Positions 1 through 8,482 of a stretch of DNA of 64,000 nt are shown here, one piece after another. Source of the DNA: DATLLJ01 sp035537875. GTDB taxonomy: Bacteria; Acidobacteriota; Vicinamibacteria; Vicinamibacterales; CAVVIG01. The notes under the pieces are model-generated. The model worked only from the letters and a program-made list of their open reading frames with translations, ran no database searches and was not told the origin of the DNA. The DNA is taken from contig DATLLJ010000105.1 of the NCBI GenBank assembly GCA_035537875.1, positions 87,551-151,550 on the forward strand, given 5' to 3'. Made by a program: the position numbers and the translations under genes. Position 1 is the first letter of the stretch. Each line of letters starts with the position of its first letter.

Positions 1-70
1 ACGCCCCGCGGATCGGTCTACACCACGGTGTGTACGCGGAGTAATTCCATCCGCGCGGCGGCCCCGCCCG

Positions 71-76
71 TATAAT
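71..76 (+). promoter_or_regulatory. Likely -10 box of the kinase-propeller gene
   Basis: A perfect TATAAT lies 13 bases before the TTG start at 90. No Shine-Dalgarno sequence lies between them and no clear -35 hexamer is visible at 17 bases. Transcription would start within a few bases of the start codon, giving a very short or leaderless mRNA. This is inferred from spacing only. Confidence 0.5.
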
Positions 77-89
77 TCACGCAACAGCG

Positions 90-2804
90 TTGGCCCTCAC
101 ACCCGGCGCCCGCCTCGGCGTCTATGAAATCAGCGCCCAGATCGGCGAAGGGGGCATGGGCCAGGTGTACCGGGCGACGGACACCAAGCTGAAGCGTCAG
201 GTCGCCATCAAGACTCTGCCGCCATCGGTCGCGGCTGATCACGATCGGCTCGCCCGCTTGCAGCGCGAAGCAGAAGTCCTTGCTTCGGTGAATCATCCAC
301 ACATCGCCGCCATCTACGGGCTCGAAGAGATTGGGGGCACTGCGGCGCTCGTGATGGAACTCGTCGAGGGCGACGATCTCTCGCAGCGGATTGCGCGTGG
401 CGCGATTCCGATCGATGAGGCGCTGCCGATCGCGAAGCAGATCGCCGAAGCCCTCGAAGCGGCGCACGAGCAGGGGATCATTCACCGCGATCTGAAGCCC
501 GCGAATATCAAGGTGCGGCCCGACGGCACGGTGAAGGTGCTCGACTTCGGCCTCGCGAAGACGATGGAACCAGCGGCGGGTTCGTCGCCGAGTCTGTCGA
601 TGTCGCCGACGCTGACGACACCGGCGATGACCCAGGCCGGGATGATACTCGGCACGGCGGCCTATATGTCGCCGGAGCAGGCGCGCGGTAAGACGGTCGA
701 CAAGCGCGCGGATATCTGGGCCTTCGGTGCCGTGCTGTACGAGATGCTCACGGGCAGGCGAGCGTTTGAGGATGAAGACGTGTCGATGACACTCTCGAAG
801 GTCTTGCAGCGGGAGCCGGACTTCGATGCGCTTCCGCCGTCGGTGCCCGCACGCGTCAGTCAGGCGCTCCGCGTGTGCCTGCGGAAGGATCCGAAGCAGC
901 GCGCCGGTGACATCCGCGACGTGCGTCTGGCGCTGGAGGGCGCGTTCGAGACGGTGGGTCCGCAGACGACCGCGACGGCCATGACGGCGGCGTCACGCGG
1001 ACGGCTGGTGGGGATGACCGCACTCGCCGTCGCCGCCGTGATTGTTGCCATCGCGCTCGCCATTCCCGCGGTGCGGCATCTGCGAGAAACGCCGCCGCCA
1101 TTGCCGTTCGAGACGCGCGTCGACATCGTCACGCCCGCCACCGCCGAGCCCACGGACTTTGCCCTCTCGCCCGACGGCCGGCAGATCGTCTTCTCGGCCT
1201 CGGGTGACGGCGCATCCCATTTGTGGCTGCGGTCGCTCGCATCGACCACGGCGCAGCCGCTGGCGGGAACTGAGGGGGCCAGATGGCCCTTCTGGTCGCC
1301 CGACGGCCGGTCGGTCGGCTTCATGGCCGGGAACGCGCTGAAGCGGCTCGACCTTGGTGGCGGCGCGCCGCAAACACTCGCGCCGGTCACTTCCGGTGGC
1401 GGCGCGACGTGGAGCGTGAACGGCGTCCTCGTCTTTGCTCCGATTACGAGAGGCACCCTGATGCGCGTGTCCGCCACGGGGGGCGATGCGGCCGCGGTGA
1501 CAACGTTCAGCCCGGGGCAGGTCGCCCACGTCTCGCCGCAGTTTCTGCCGGACGGCCGCCGGTTTCTGTTCACGGCACTCGGCGCGCCGGATGTGACCGG
1601 GATCTACCTCGGTACGCTCGACGGCAGCGCCCCGATCCGGCTGACGCCCGGCAATAGCGCCGGGATGTATCTGCCCGAGGGGCCTGGGGGCGCCGGACCG
1701 TTTCGCGGAAGCGGGTGGATGCTGTGGGTGCGGGCGGGCGCGCTCGTGGCGCAGCGCCTGGATGTCGCGAAGGCCGCGCTCACAGGCGAGCCGGTGACGG
1801 TGGCCGACGTGGGGGTCCGCTCCTTGGGCGGTTGGTTGGGCGGGGTCTCGGTGGCGGCCACGGGGCTGGTGGCCTACCGGACGGGTACGGGTGGCCAGCG
1901 GCAACTGACCTGGTTCGACCGGTCGGGCGCGCCGCGGGGCGCCGCCGGCGACCCGGACGACACGCTTGACTATCCCAACCTATCCCCTGACGGCCGTCGG
2001 GTGGTCGTGAGTCGCGTGGTGCCGGACAATACCGACCTCTGGCTGCTGGACGGCGGCCGCACGAGCCGGTTCACGTTTGATCCGGCGCCCGACACGCATC
2101 CGGTCTGGTCGTCCGACGGCACCCGGATCGTGTTCCGCTCGAACAGAACGGGTGCAGATGACCTTTACCAGAAGCTCGCCAGCGGTGCGGGCGCGGAGGA
2201 GCGGCTCCTCGCATCCGACCAAGTCAAGACCCCCGAGAGCTGGTCGGCGGACGGGCGCTTTCTGCTGTATCGCAGCATCGACCCGCAGACGAACCTCGAC
2301 CTGTGGGTCGTGCCGATGGTGGGCGATCGCACGCCGTCGGTGTTCCTAAAGACCCCGTTCCGCGAAGGGTATGGCGCGTTCTCGCCGGACGGGCGGTGGG
2401 TGGCCTACGAGTCGAACGAATCGGGGCGGAACGAGATCTACATCCGGCCCTTTGTCCCGCCCGCTCCGGCGAGCAATCCCCCGGCGCCGGCTGGAGGCCA
2501 GTGGCAAGTGTCCACGGCGGGGGGCATCTATCCGCGGTGGCGGCCCGACGGCAAGGAACTCTATTACCTCAACCCAGCGGGCGCGATGATGGCGGCGCCG
2601 ATCACCGTCATCGGGACCACGCTCGCGCCGGGCGCGCCGGTGGTGCTCTTTCCCACGCGCATCGTCGGCGGCGGCGAGGACGCGGCACAGGGCCGACAGT
2701 ACGACGTTACCTCCAACGGGCGCTTCCTGATCAATACGCTGCTGGACAGCGCCGCCGCGCCGATCACGCTGCTCCAAAACTGGAATCCGGAAGCGAAGAG
2801 GTAA
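90..2804 (+). CDS. Membrane Ser/Thr protein kinase with C-terminal TolB/WD40-like propeller
   Basis: A 904-residue receptor-type Hanks kinase. The kinase domain spans about residues 11-275: glycine loop IGEGGMGQVY (18-27), ATP lysine K41, catalytic HRDLKPAN (132-139), DFG 152-154 and SPE 194-196. One membrane helix lies near 307-328. The rest is an extracytoplasmic beta-propeller of PD40/TolB-type repeats (WSPDGRSVGF, LSPDGRRVVV, WSSDGTRIVF, FSPDGRWVAY, WRPDGKELYY). The kinase should be cytoplasmic and the propeller periplasmic, a layout that is greatly expanded in Acidobacteria. The TTG start is chosen because MALTPGARLG is the usual N-terminus of these kinases and a TATAAT box lies just upstream. 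The propeller ligand is unknown. Confidence 0.9.
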   Translation: MALTPGARLGVYEISAQIGEGGMGQVYRATDTKLKRQVAIKTLPPSVAADHDRLARLQREAEVLASVNHPHIAAIYGLEEIGGTAALVMELVEGDDLSQRIARGAIPIDEALPIAKQIAEALEAAHEQGIIHRDLKPANIKVRPDGTVKVLDFGLAKTMEPAAGSSPSLSMSPTLTTPAMTQAGMILGTAAYMSPEQARGKTVDKRADIWAFGAVLYEMLTGRRAFEDEDVSMTLSKVLQREPDFDALPPSVPARVSQALRVCLRKDPKQRAGDIRDVRLALEGAFETVGPQTTATAMTAASRGRLVGMTALAVAAVIVAIALAIPAVRHLRETPPPLPFETRVDIVTPATAEPTDFALSPDGRQIVFSASGDGASHLWLRSLASTTAQPLAGTEGARWPFWSPDGRSVGFMAGNALKRLDLGGGAPQTLAPVTSGGGATWSVNGVLVFAPITRGTLMRVSATGGDAAAVTTFSPGQVAHVSPQFLPDGRRFLFTALGAPDVTGIYLGTLDGSAPIRLTPGNSAGMYLPEGPGGAGPFRGSGWMLWVRAGALVAQRLDVAKAALTGEPVTVADVGVRSLGGWLGGVSVAATGLVAYRTGTGGQRQLTWFDRSGAPRGAAGDPDDTLDYPNLSPDGRRVVVSRVVPDNTDLWLLDGGRTSRFTFDPAPDTHPVWSSDGTRIVFRSNRTGADDLYQKLASGAGAEERLLASDQVKTPESWSADGRFLLYRSIDPQTNLDLWVVPMVGDRTPSVFLKTPFREGYGAFSPDGRWVAYESNESGRNEIYIRPFVPPAPASNPPAPAGGQWQVSTAGGIYPRWRPDGKELYYLNPAGAMMAAPITVIGTTLAPGAPVVLFPTRIVGGGEDAAQGRQYDVTSNGRFLINTLLDSAAAPITLLQNWNPEAKR

Positions 2805-2894
2805 CGTGGGGCGACGAACTGCAGCGGTTGTTGTCGGTAAGTGTTTGTTACAGGCTTTTAGCCCGAGCGCGTTTCGTATCGGTGCCGCCGCCCC

Positions 2895-4256
2895 TCAGCG
2901 ACGGCCAGGTTCGGACTGGTTCCGGTGCGCGGCCGCGACTTCGGCGGCGGCGCGCCGGCCGCTCTCGATCGCGCCGTTCATATAGCCCTGCCACTTGAGG
3001 CTCGTGTGCTCGCCGGCGAAGAAGAGGCGGCCGCAGGGGCGGGCGAGCCAGGCGCGCAGCTGCGGATCGAACGCCGGATCGAAGAACGCGTAGCCGCCGC
3101 GCGCCAGCGGATCGTTCTCCCAGACGATCTGACGGGAGGCGATGAGGGTGGCGCGCTCTGAGCCCAGCCAATTGAGCGCGTTGACGAAGCCCTGCGGACC
3201 CTCCCGCGACAGAATCGTCTGGGCGGCGTCGCTCGCCCCGCCGCCGGCCAGGGAGCTGAGAATGCCCGTCCGTCCGCGCTGCTGTTCGTTGCCGTCCCAG
3301 ATGGCGCCAAACGGCAGCGACGAGCCGAACGCCTGCGGCCCGTGGGGCCCGCGCCAGAAGCGCTGAGAAAACTGGAGCAGGGTTTTGGTGGCGCGGCCGT
3401 ACTTGAGGCGCGCGATCGCGTCGTGCTGCTGGGCGGGTAGCGCCGGCGTGATTGGGACGCGCCGCAGCGTCGTGGCCGGCAGCGCCAGCACCAGATACTC
3501 TGAGCTGATCGAGGCCGCGGCGCGCCCGCGCTTGACCGTGGCGCGCACGACGTTGCCGCGGTGCGAAACCGCCACCAGCTCCGTGTTCAGGCGGAGGCGC
3601 TCGCCGAGCGGCGCCGCGAGCGCCGCCGCAAGCCGATCGTTGCCGCCGTCGACCCGATAGGTCTTCCAGGGAAGCGAAGGGCCCTCGCCGGCAAACTGAT
3701 CGACCAGCGCGAGGAGCGACAACTCCTCGGGATCGGCCAGGAAGAAGCCGCGGAGACCACGGACGGTCGTCCGCAGCTCGTCGTCGGCGCCCACTTCGTC
3801 GAGCCATTGAGACACCGACCGTCGGGCCAGATCTTCGGCGATCGGGGAATCCCAGCGCTGCTCGGCGAGCTGGTACGGCCGTCCGAGCTTGCGGAGGCGA
3901 GCTCCGATTCGTTCCCAGCCGCGGGACGCGTCGCGGACGACCACGCGCGCCTTGCGGGAACGGTCGGTTCCAACGTAGGCGAAGCCGCGACGCAGAATGC
4001 GCGTCAGCTTGAGGCCGAGCTCCGCGCACAGGTTGCGGATTTCGTGCTGCGCCTCATCGATCAGATCGCCGCCCGCCTCGGCGTGCTGACCGCCGGTGAA
4101 GCCGTCGCGGACCGTCCAGACGCGACCACCGATACGCTCGCGAGCGTCGATGACCGTCACACTCGCCCCGAGTGCGACGAGATCGCGCGCGGCGGCGAGC
4201 CCTGCGAGCCCGGCGCCGGCGACGAGCACCGTCACGCCACCCAGAGGCTGCGCCAC
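2895..4256 (-). CDS. FAD-dependent flavin amine oxidase
   Basis: A 453-residue flavin amine oxidase. The N-terminal Rossmann motif GAGLAG (14-19) leads to an acidic residue (VIDARERIGGRVW) that binds the FAD ribose. Near the C-terminus, LFFAGEHTSLKWQGYMNGAI is the FAD-binding signature of monoamine oxidase-like enzymes, followed by a helix ending IESGRRAA. The length is typical. No signal peptide is seen, so it is probably cytoplasmic. It is the last gene of a leftward run and starts 9 bases after the GumN/TraB gene, suggesting co-transcription. It could oxidise an amine or amino acid; the substrate cannot be told from sequence. It converges on the kinase-propeller gene across 90 bases without an obvious terminator. 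Confidence 0.88.
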   Translation of the reverse strand: MAQPLGGVTVLVAGAGLAGLAAARDLVALGASVTVIDARERIGGRVWTVRDGFTGGQHAEAGGDLIDEAQHEIRNLCAELGLKLTRILRRGFAYVGTDRSRKARVVVRDASRGWERIGARLRKLGRPYQLAEQRWDSPIAEDLARRSVSQWLDEVGADDELRTTVRGLRGFFLADPEELSLLALVDQFAGEGPSLPWKTYRVDGGNDRLAAALAAPLGERLRLNTELVAVSHRGNVVRATVKRGRAAASISSEYLVLALPATTLRRVPITPALPAQQHDAIARLKYGRATKTLLQFSQRFWRGPHGPQAFGSSLPFGAIWDGNEQQRGRTGILSSLAGGGASDAAQTILSREGPQGFVNALNWLGSERATLIASRQIVWENDPLARGGYAFFDPAFDPQLRAWLARPCGRLFFAGEHTSLKWQGYMNGAIESGRRAAAEVAAAHRNQSEPGRR

Positions 4257-4265
4257 GTCAGCGGC

Positions 4266-5141
4266 TCACAGCTGCTCGACCCTGTAACCCTTGGCCCGGA
4301 ACATCGCCAGCACTCCTTCCGGTCCGACGAGGTGCGCGGCGCCGACGACAACGAAGGCCCGACCCGTCCTGCCAAGCAACGCATCGAGCCTGGGCAGCCA
4401 GGCGCGGTTTCGATCCACCAGGAGGCGTTTGTACATGATCGGATCGTCCTCCATGTCGCTGAGCATCAACCGCTCGACCGTCGCGGCATCCCCTGCTTTC
4501 CACGCGTCGATCAATCGGACCACATTCGCGCGTTCGTCGTCGAGATCCTCGAGGGAGCCGGCCAGCATGCGGTCCTGTTCTTCCGCACTCATCCCATCGA
4601 AAAGCGACAGCTGGAAATCGACCGTCTCGAGGCCCTGCACGGCCTTGCCGTCCACCCTGGCCCGATCGTAAAAATGGCGATCGAGGCCGAGGCTTCCGTC
4701 GAAGCCGGCCTTCTGCCACTCGAGTTGAACCAGCGTCAACGCCAGCATCCAGGGCTTGAAGCGCTTCAGCGGTTCGAGCGGCACGCCGAGGGCCTCGACC
4801 CGTTTCGTGACGAGCTCGTACGTGGAAGCGGAGAGCACGGTGTCGAGCGACTGATTGCCCGGGAGCAGCCCTCGCGTGAGCAGCTTGAACTGCGAGGCTG
4901 GCGCCTCGAGCTCACCGAGATCGGCCTCCTCGACGAGGAGGTCGGAGTCTTTGAAGGCGGTCTCGAGCGAGGGGTTCAGGGGATAGTAGTCCTTGGTGAG
5001 CAGATGTACCGAGCCCACCAGGTAGATGGCCCCGGTGGGACTGCTGATTTTCCAGATGAAGTTGCGTGGGGCCTGAGCCGGAGCGGCGTCGACCTGACAC
5101 AGCGTGGCGAGCAGTGCGGCGCATGCCGTGATCTTCTTCAT
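4266..5141 (-). CDS. Exported TraB/GumN family protein
   Basis: A 291-residue GumN/TraB (PrgY-like) protein. A signal peptide occupies about residues 1-22, ending around AAPAQA. The mature part opens with FIWKISSPTGAIYLVGSVHL, whose GSVHL is the family's first conserved motif, and closes with VVVGAAHLVGPEGVLAMFRA, the second GxxHL motif. These histidine motifs resemble those of the Tiki metalloprotease family, but the catalytic role in bacteria is not settled. The start overlaps the stop of the upstream aminopeptidase gene by four bases (ATGA), so the two are translationally coupled. A periplasmic peptidase role alongside the exported aminopeptidase is an inference from that coupling. Confidence 0.85.
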   Translation of the reverse strand: MKKITACAALLATLCQVDAAPAQAPRNFIWKISSPTGAIYLVGSVHLLTKDYYPLNPSLETAFKDSDLLVEEADLGELEAPASQFKLLTRGLLPGNQSLDTVLSASTYELVTKRVEALGVPLEPLKRFKPWMLALTLVQLEWQKAGFDGSLGLDRHFYDRARVDGKAVQGLETVDFQLSLFDGMSAEEQDRMLAGSLEDLDDERANVVRLIDAWKAGDAATVERLMLSDMEDDPIMYKRLLVDRNRAWLPRLDALLGRTGRAFVVVGAAHLVGPEGVLAMFRAKGYRVEQL

Positions 5142-6583
5142 TTCGACCGCCGTTGCAGATAGGCTTCGATGTCGTCGATCTCTTTCGGGAGATCGCCGGA
5201 GAGATTGCGAAGACCGGAGGAGTCGAGGAGAAAGGAATCCTCGATCCTGACCCCTACGTCGAGATACTTCCGCACCTGGGGCTGCACCTTTTCGATGAAC
5301 GCCAGGTTTTCGGGCGTCCGTGACAGCGAATCGAGCGCGGACTGGCGGATGTAGATCCCCGGTTCGATGGTGAACGCCATGCCGGGCTCGAGTGGACGGC
5401 TCAACTCACCGGTGTCGTGCACGTCGATGCCGATGTAGTGCGAAGCCCCGTGCGTATACCAGGTGCGGTACTGGTCGCCGCCCGCGTCGGTGATCAGACC
5501 CAGCTTCAGAAGGCCGGCCTTGATCACGTCGACCGTCGTGCGGTGGATGTCCTGCAGGGAGGCGCCGGGCTTGGCAGCCCGAATGCCCGCCAGCTGTGCC
5601 TGCAGCACGATCTCGTAGATGTCCCGCTGTGTGGGCAAAAACGTTCCGCTGACCGGGTAGGTGCGCGTGACGTCGACCGTCAGGTATTCGAGGCTGCTGC
5701 CCGCGTCGACGAGCAGCAAGTCGCCGGCCTGGATCTCACGGCCGCCTTCCGGGTAGTGAAGGATTGTCGCGTTGGGGCCGCTTCCGACGATAGACGGGTA
5801 GCCGGGCGAGGCGCCCCGGCCGTAGTGAACGGCCTCGATGGCCGCTTTCACTTGATACTCGAATGCGCCCGGCTGCGCGGCCTGCATCCCCGCTCGATGC
5901 GCGTCGGTCGAGATCGCCGCGCTTCTCGCCAGCAGCCGTTGTTCGTACGGCGTTTTCAGAACCCGCAGATCGGTGACCGTGCGGGTCGCGTCGTTGACGG
6001 TGAAACCGACGAACCGGTCGCGGACCTGCCGTGCGAATTCGAGCGGTGGTGTCAGCGGGTCGTCCACCTTGCGGTTGGGTCCGAGTACGAGCGCCAGCCT
6101 AGCTCGTCCGTCGGCCAGCGCGCCGAAGAAACGCGCCGCCTCCTTGTCGCCGACGGCGCCGAACCCGCGCCGACCGAGCATCGCGGTGACGAACGGCTCG
6201 AACTGGCTGGTCGGCAAAACCGTGTCGATGCCCGAGAGCGCCCGCGCCGCGTCGGCGCTGAGGAGGCGGCCGCTCCAGTGCTCCTGTGCCGGATTGCGGT
6301 CCTTGACGAAGAGCACTTCGCGCCGCGTCTCGTTCCCCGGCATCAGCACCAGCATCGTGTCGGGCTGCGCGACACCGGTCAGATAGTAGAGGTTGCTGTC
6401 CTGCCGGTAGATGTAGTCGACGTCGTTGGAATATCTGGCGACCGGTGCGCTCCACAAGATGAGCAGGGCGTCCGGGCCCAGTCGCTGCATGACGCTGGCC
6501 CGTCGCGCCGTCAGGTCGTCGCTGAACTCACTGGCTTGCGCGGCGGCCACTGTGGCGAGGGCCGCCAGCAGCGTCAGGACCAT
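5138..6583 (-). CDS. Exported Xaa-Pro aminopeptidase (M24B)
   Basis: A 481-residue aminopeptidase P-like metallopeptidase that removes N-terminal residues preceding proline. The pita-bread fold ligands are visible: the two aspartates in LVDAGSSLEYLTVDVTRTYP, histidine in GASHYIGIDVHDTG, glutamate in FTIEPGIYI, and the last glutamate in VGVRIEDSFLLD. I start at the ATG for MVLTLLAALATVAAAQ, a clear signal peptide, giving an exported protein. An in-frame upstream extension to 6736 exists, but it would translate a tandem DNA repeat into Leu/Arg/Gly-rich repeats, so it is probably not coding. It is followed with ATGA overlap by the GumN/TraB gene. Confidence 0.87.
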   Translation of the reverse strand: MVLTLLAALATVAAAQASEFSDDLTARRASVMQRLGPDALLILWSAPVARYSNDVDYIYRQDSNLYYLTGVAQPDTMLVLMPGNETRREVLFVKDRNPAQEHWSGRLLSADAARALSGIDTVLPTSQFEPFVTAMLGRRGFGAVGDKEAARFFGALADGRARLALVLGPNRKVDDPLTPPLEFARQVRDRFVGFTVNDATRTVTDLRVLKTPYEQRLLARSAAISTDAHRAGMQAAQPGAFEYQVKAAIEAVHYGRGASPGYPSIVGSGPNATILHYPEGGREIQAGDLLLVDAGSSLEYLTVDVTRTYPVSGTFLPTQRDIYEIVLQAQLAGIRAAKPGASLQDIHRTTVDVIKAGLLKLGLITDAGGDQYRTWYTHGASHYIGIDVHDTGELSRPLEPGMAFTIEPGIYIRQSALDSLSRTPENLAFIEKVQPQVRKYLDVGVRIEDSFLLDSSGLRNLSGDLPKEIDDIEAYLQRRSK

Positions 6584-6624
6584 CGCCCGGCGTCCGCCCT
6601 TTGCAATTCGCAATCTGCAATCCG

Positions 6625-6730
6625 GCAATCTGCCTTCCCGCAATCTGCCTTCCCGCAATCTGCCTTCCTGCAATCTGCCTTCCTGCAATCTGCAATCCTG
6701 CAATCCTGCAATCCTGCAATCCTGCAATTT
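6625..6730. repeat. Compound tandem repeat, 15-bp then 8-bp units
   Basis: Four 15-bp units (GCAATCTGCCTTCC followed by C, C, T, T) run from 6625 to 6684. A short GCAATCT joint follows, then four exact 8-bp units GCAATCCT at 6692-6723, ending in GCAATTT. It lies between the leftward oxidase and aminopeptidase genes and has the look of slippage expansion. The reading frame stays open through it because 15 is divisible by three and few stops fall in these units. No spacers, so it is not CRISPR. Confidence 0.9.
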
Positions 6731-6732
6731 CC

Positions 6733-8133
6733 TCATGTTCTTCCGTCCACTATCTTTCCCGGGTTCATCCGGTTATCCGGGTCCAGTGCCTGCTTCAGCG
6801 TGCGCATCACCTCGAGGGCCCGTCCATGTTCGGCCTCGAGGAATTTGATCTTGCCGTATCCGACCCCGTGCTCGCCGGTGCAGGTGCCACCGAGGGCAAG
6901 AGCGCGCATGACGAGCCGCTCGTTCAGCCGCTGCGCCTCCTCGATTTCTGTCGGCTGCTGAGGGTCGACGATGTAGTTCAGGTGGAAGTTCCCGTCGCCC
7001 GCATGGCCCACGAGCGTAATCGGAAAGGAGGCCCCCTCGTTGTCGTGTCTCGTCTCGGCGATGCACTCGGCCAGCCGCGAGATGGGCACGCACACATCCG
7101 TGGTCCACGCGCGGGCCCCGGGCCGGAGCGCCAGCGACGCGTACAGGGCGTCATGACGCGCCCGCCAGAGCCTTTCACGATCCTCGAGCCGCGTCGCCCA
7201 TTCGAAGCCGCGGCCGCCGTGCTCGGCGGCGATGGCTTGGACGGCGCGAGCCTGATCGTCGACGTGATGCTGGCTGTCGCTGTGGAACTCGAAGAACAGC
7301 GTGGGGGCGATCTCGTACATGGTCTTCGAATAGCGGTTGACCGCGTCCATTTGGAGATCATCCAGCAGTTCGAGGCGCGCGACGGGAATTCCGAGCTGGA
7401 TGGTCGAGATGACTGTGGCGATCGCTCCCTCGATCGCCGTGAAGGCGCACACCGCTGCGGCTACGGCCTCCGGAACCGGATGGAGGCGTAACGTGACTTC
7501 GGTGATCACGCCAAGGGTGCCCTCGGCGCCAACGAACAGGCGCGTGAGATCGTACCCGGCTGACGACTTGCGCGCTCGACCGCCGGTATGAATCACGCGT
7601 CCGTCGGCGAGCACGACGGTCAGGCCGAGCACGTTGTCGCGCATCGTCCCGTACCGGACGGCCATGGTGCCCGACGCGCGCGTGGATGCCATGCCGCCGA
7701 TCGTGGCGTCGGCCCCGGGATCGACGGAAAACATGAGGCCCGTGTTGCGCAGCGTCCTGGCGAGCTGCAGCCGCGTGACGCCGGCCTCAACCGTCGCGTC
7801 CAGGTCCTCGGCATCAACCCGCAACACCTTGTTCATCTCACGCAGGTCGACGCTGATGCCGCCGTGCACGGCGTGCACGTGTCCTTCGAGGGAGGTGCCG
7901 GCCCCGAAGGGGACGATCGGCACCTGGTATCTGGCGCTGATCGCGACGATCTCCTGGACCTCTTCGGTTGTGTGCGGAAGGCACACGATATCCGGCAGGG
8001 CGGGGGCATGGTAAGACTCGCCGTGACTGTGATGCTCGCGGACCGAATCGGCCTCGCTGGCCCGGCGACCGAGCAGCTCCTTCAGCTGCAGAGTGGCCGC
8101 CTCAATCGGGCGGACGCGCGCAGGCGTGGACAT
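6733..8133 (-). CDS. FAD-binding oxidase/dehydrogenase, GlcD / D-lactate dehydrogenase type
   Basis: A 466-residue 2-hydroxyacid dehydrogenase of the PCMH-FAD (GlcD/LDHD) family. The FAD-binding half contains PIVPFGAGTSLEGH, DPGADATIGGMASTRASGT, and SSAGYDLTRLFVGAEGTLG. The C-terminal cap ends with GEHGVGYGKIKFLEAEHG and DPDNRMNPGKIV, the family signature. It probably oxidises D-lactate, glycolate or a related 2-hydroxyacid and passes electrons to a quinone or electron-transfer flavoprotein. Codon 17 of the longest frame (MSTPARVRP) is taken as the start because a TACACT box sits 10 bases before it; the longer alternative begins at 8181. It is divergent from the acyl carrier protein gene. Confidence 0.88.
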   Translation of the reverse strand: MSTPARVRPIEAATLQLKELLGRRASEADSVREHHSHGESYHAPALPDIVCLPHTTEEVQEIVAISARYQVPIVPFGAGTSLEGHVHAVHGGISVDLREMNKVLRVDAEDLDATVEAGVTRLQLARTLRNTGLMFSVDPGADATIGGMASTRASGTMAVRYGTMRDNVLGLTVVLADGRVIHTGGRARKSSAGYDLTRLFVGAEGTLGVITEVTLRLHPVPEAVAAAVCAFTAIEGAIATVISTIQLGIPVARLELLDDLQMDAVNRYSKTMYEIAPTLFFEFHSDSQHHVDDQARAVQAIAAEHGGRGFEWATRLEDRERLWRARHDALYASLALRPGARAWTTDVCVPISRLAECIAETRHDNEGASFPITLVGHAGDGNFHLNYIVDPQQPTEIEEAQRLNERLVMRALALGGTCTGEHGVGYGKIKFLEAEHGRALEVMRTLKQALDPDNRMNPGKIVDGRT

Positions 8134-8143
8134 GGGCCCGTCC

Positions 8144-8149
8144 AGTGTA
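8144..8149 (-). promoter_or_regulatory. Likely -10 box of the FAD-linked oxidase
   Basis: On the minus strand, TACACT stands 10 bases before the ATG at 8133, with no ribosome-binding site between. Spacing implies a leaderless or near-leaderless transcript and supports the shorter start of the oxidase. Confidence 0.4.
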
Positions 8150-8185
8150 CGGCCAGGGACGAGGTAAGGGGTAGCCGACAAAACT

Positions 8186-8191
8186 TATACT
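8186..8191 (+). promoter_or_regulatory. Likely -10 box of the acyl carrier protein gene
   Basis: TATACT lies six bases before the ATG at 8198, so transcription should begin at or beside the A of the start codon. No Shine-Dalgarno sequence is present. It faces away from the oxidase promoter at 8144, making a compact divergent promoter region. Confidence 0.45.
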
Positions 8192-8197
8192 GGTCGA

Positions 8198-8482
8198 ATG
8201 CCAGCCCCTCCGCCGGAGGAAATCGCCGCCGCGGTCATGGAGGCGGTCAGAACGGCCAGCCGGCGCCCGATCGATCCGTTGCCCGACAGCGAACTCGTCG
8301 CTGACCTCGGCTTCGATTCGCTGCAGGTGCTCGATCTGGTCGCGGAGCTCGAGAATCGGTTCGAAATCGCGATCCCCCTCGACCAGGTGCCCGCTGCGCG
8401 GACGGTCGGCCAGGTCGTGTCGCAGATCACCCGACTCGTCGAATCTCGGAGCGAGAATGGCCCGCTGCCGGACGCTCGTTGA
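8198..8482 (+). CDS. Acyl carrier protein
   Basis: A 94-residue acyl carrier protein. The phosphopantetheine serine is in LGFDSLQVLDLVAELE, the usual DSL motif at the start of helix II. The C-terminal helix region follows (IPLDQVPAARTVGQVV). The gene overlaps the fatty acyl-AMP ligase by 26 bases, so the ligase most likely loads a fatty acid onto this carrier as an acyl thioester. The length and motif are normal for a stand-alone ACP; the genome's housekeeping ACP would normally lie in a fab cluster, so this looks like a dedicated one. Confidence 0.9.
   Translation: MPAPPPEEIAAAVMEAVRTASRRPIDPLPDSELVADLGFDSLQVLDLVAELENRFEIAIPLDQVPAARTVGQVVSQITRLVESRSENGPLPDAR

Noticed and set aside
3561..5162. 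A 533-codon open frame on the plus strand
   Set aside because: It lies antisense to the amine oxidase and GumN/TraB genes, is Arg/Gln/Glu-rich without any family motif, and is explained by high GC content of the true genes.
6625..6730. CRISPR array
   Set aside because: Units are directly adjacent with no spacers and the period changes from 15 to 8 bases.
6584..6736. N-terminal extension of the Xaa-Pro aminopeptidase
   Set aside because: It would translate the tandem repeat; a normal signal peptide begins at the ATG at 6583.
5417..6961. A 514-codon plus-strand frame
   Set aside because: Antisense to the aminopeptidase; includes the tandem repeat and no recognisable domain.
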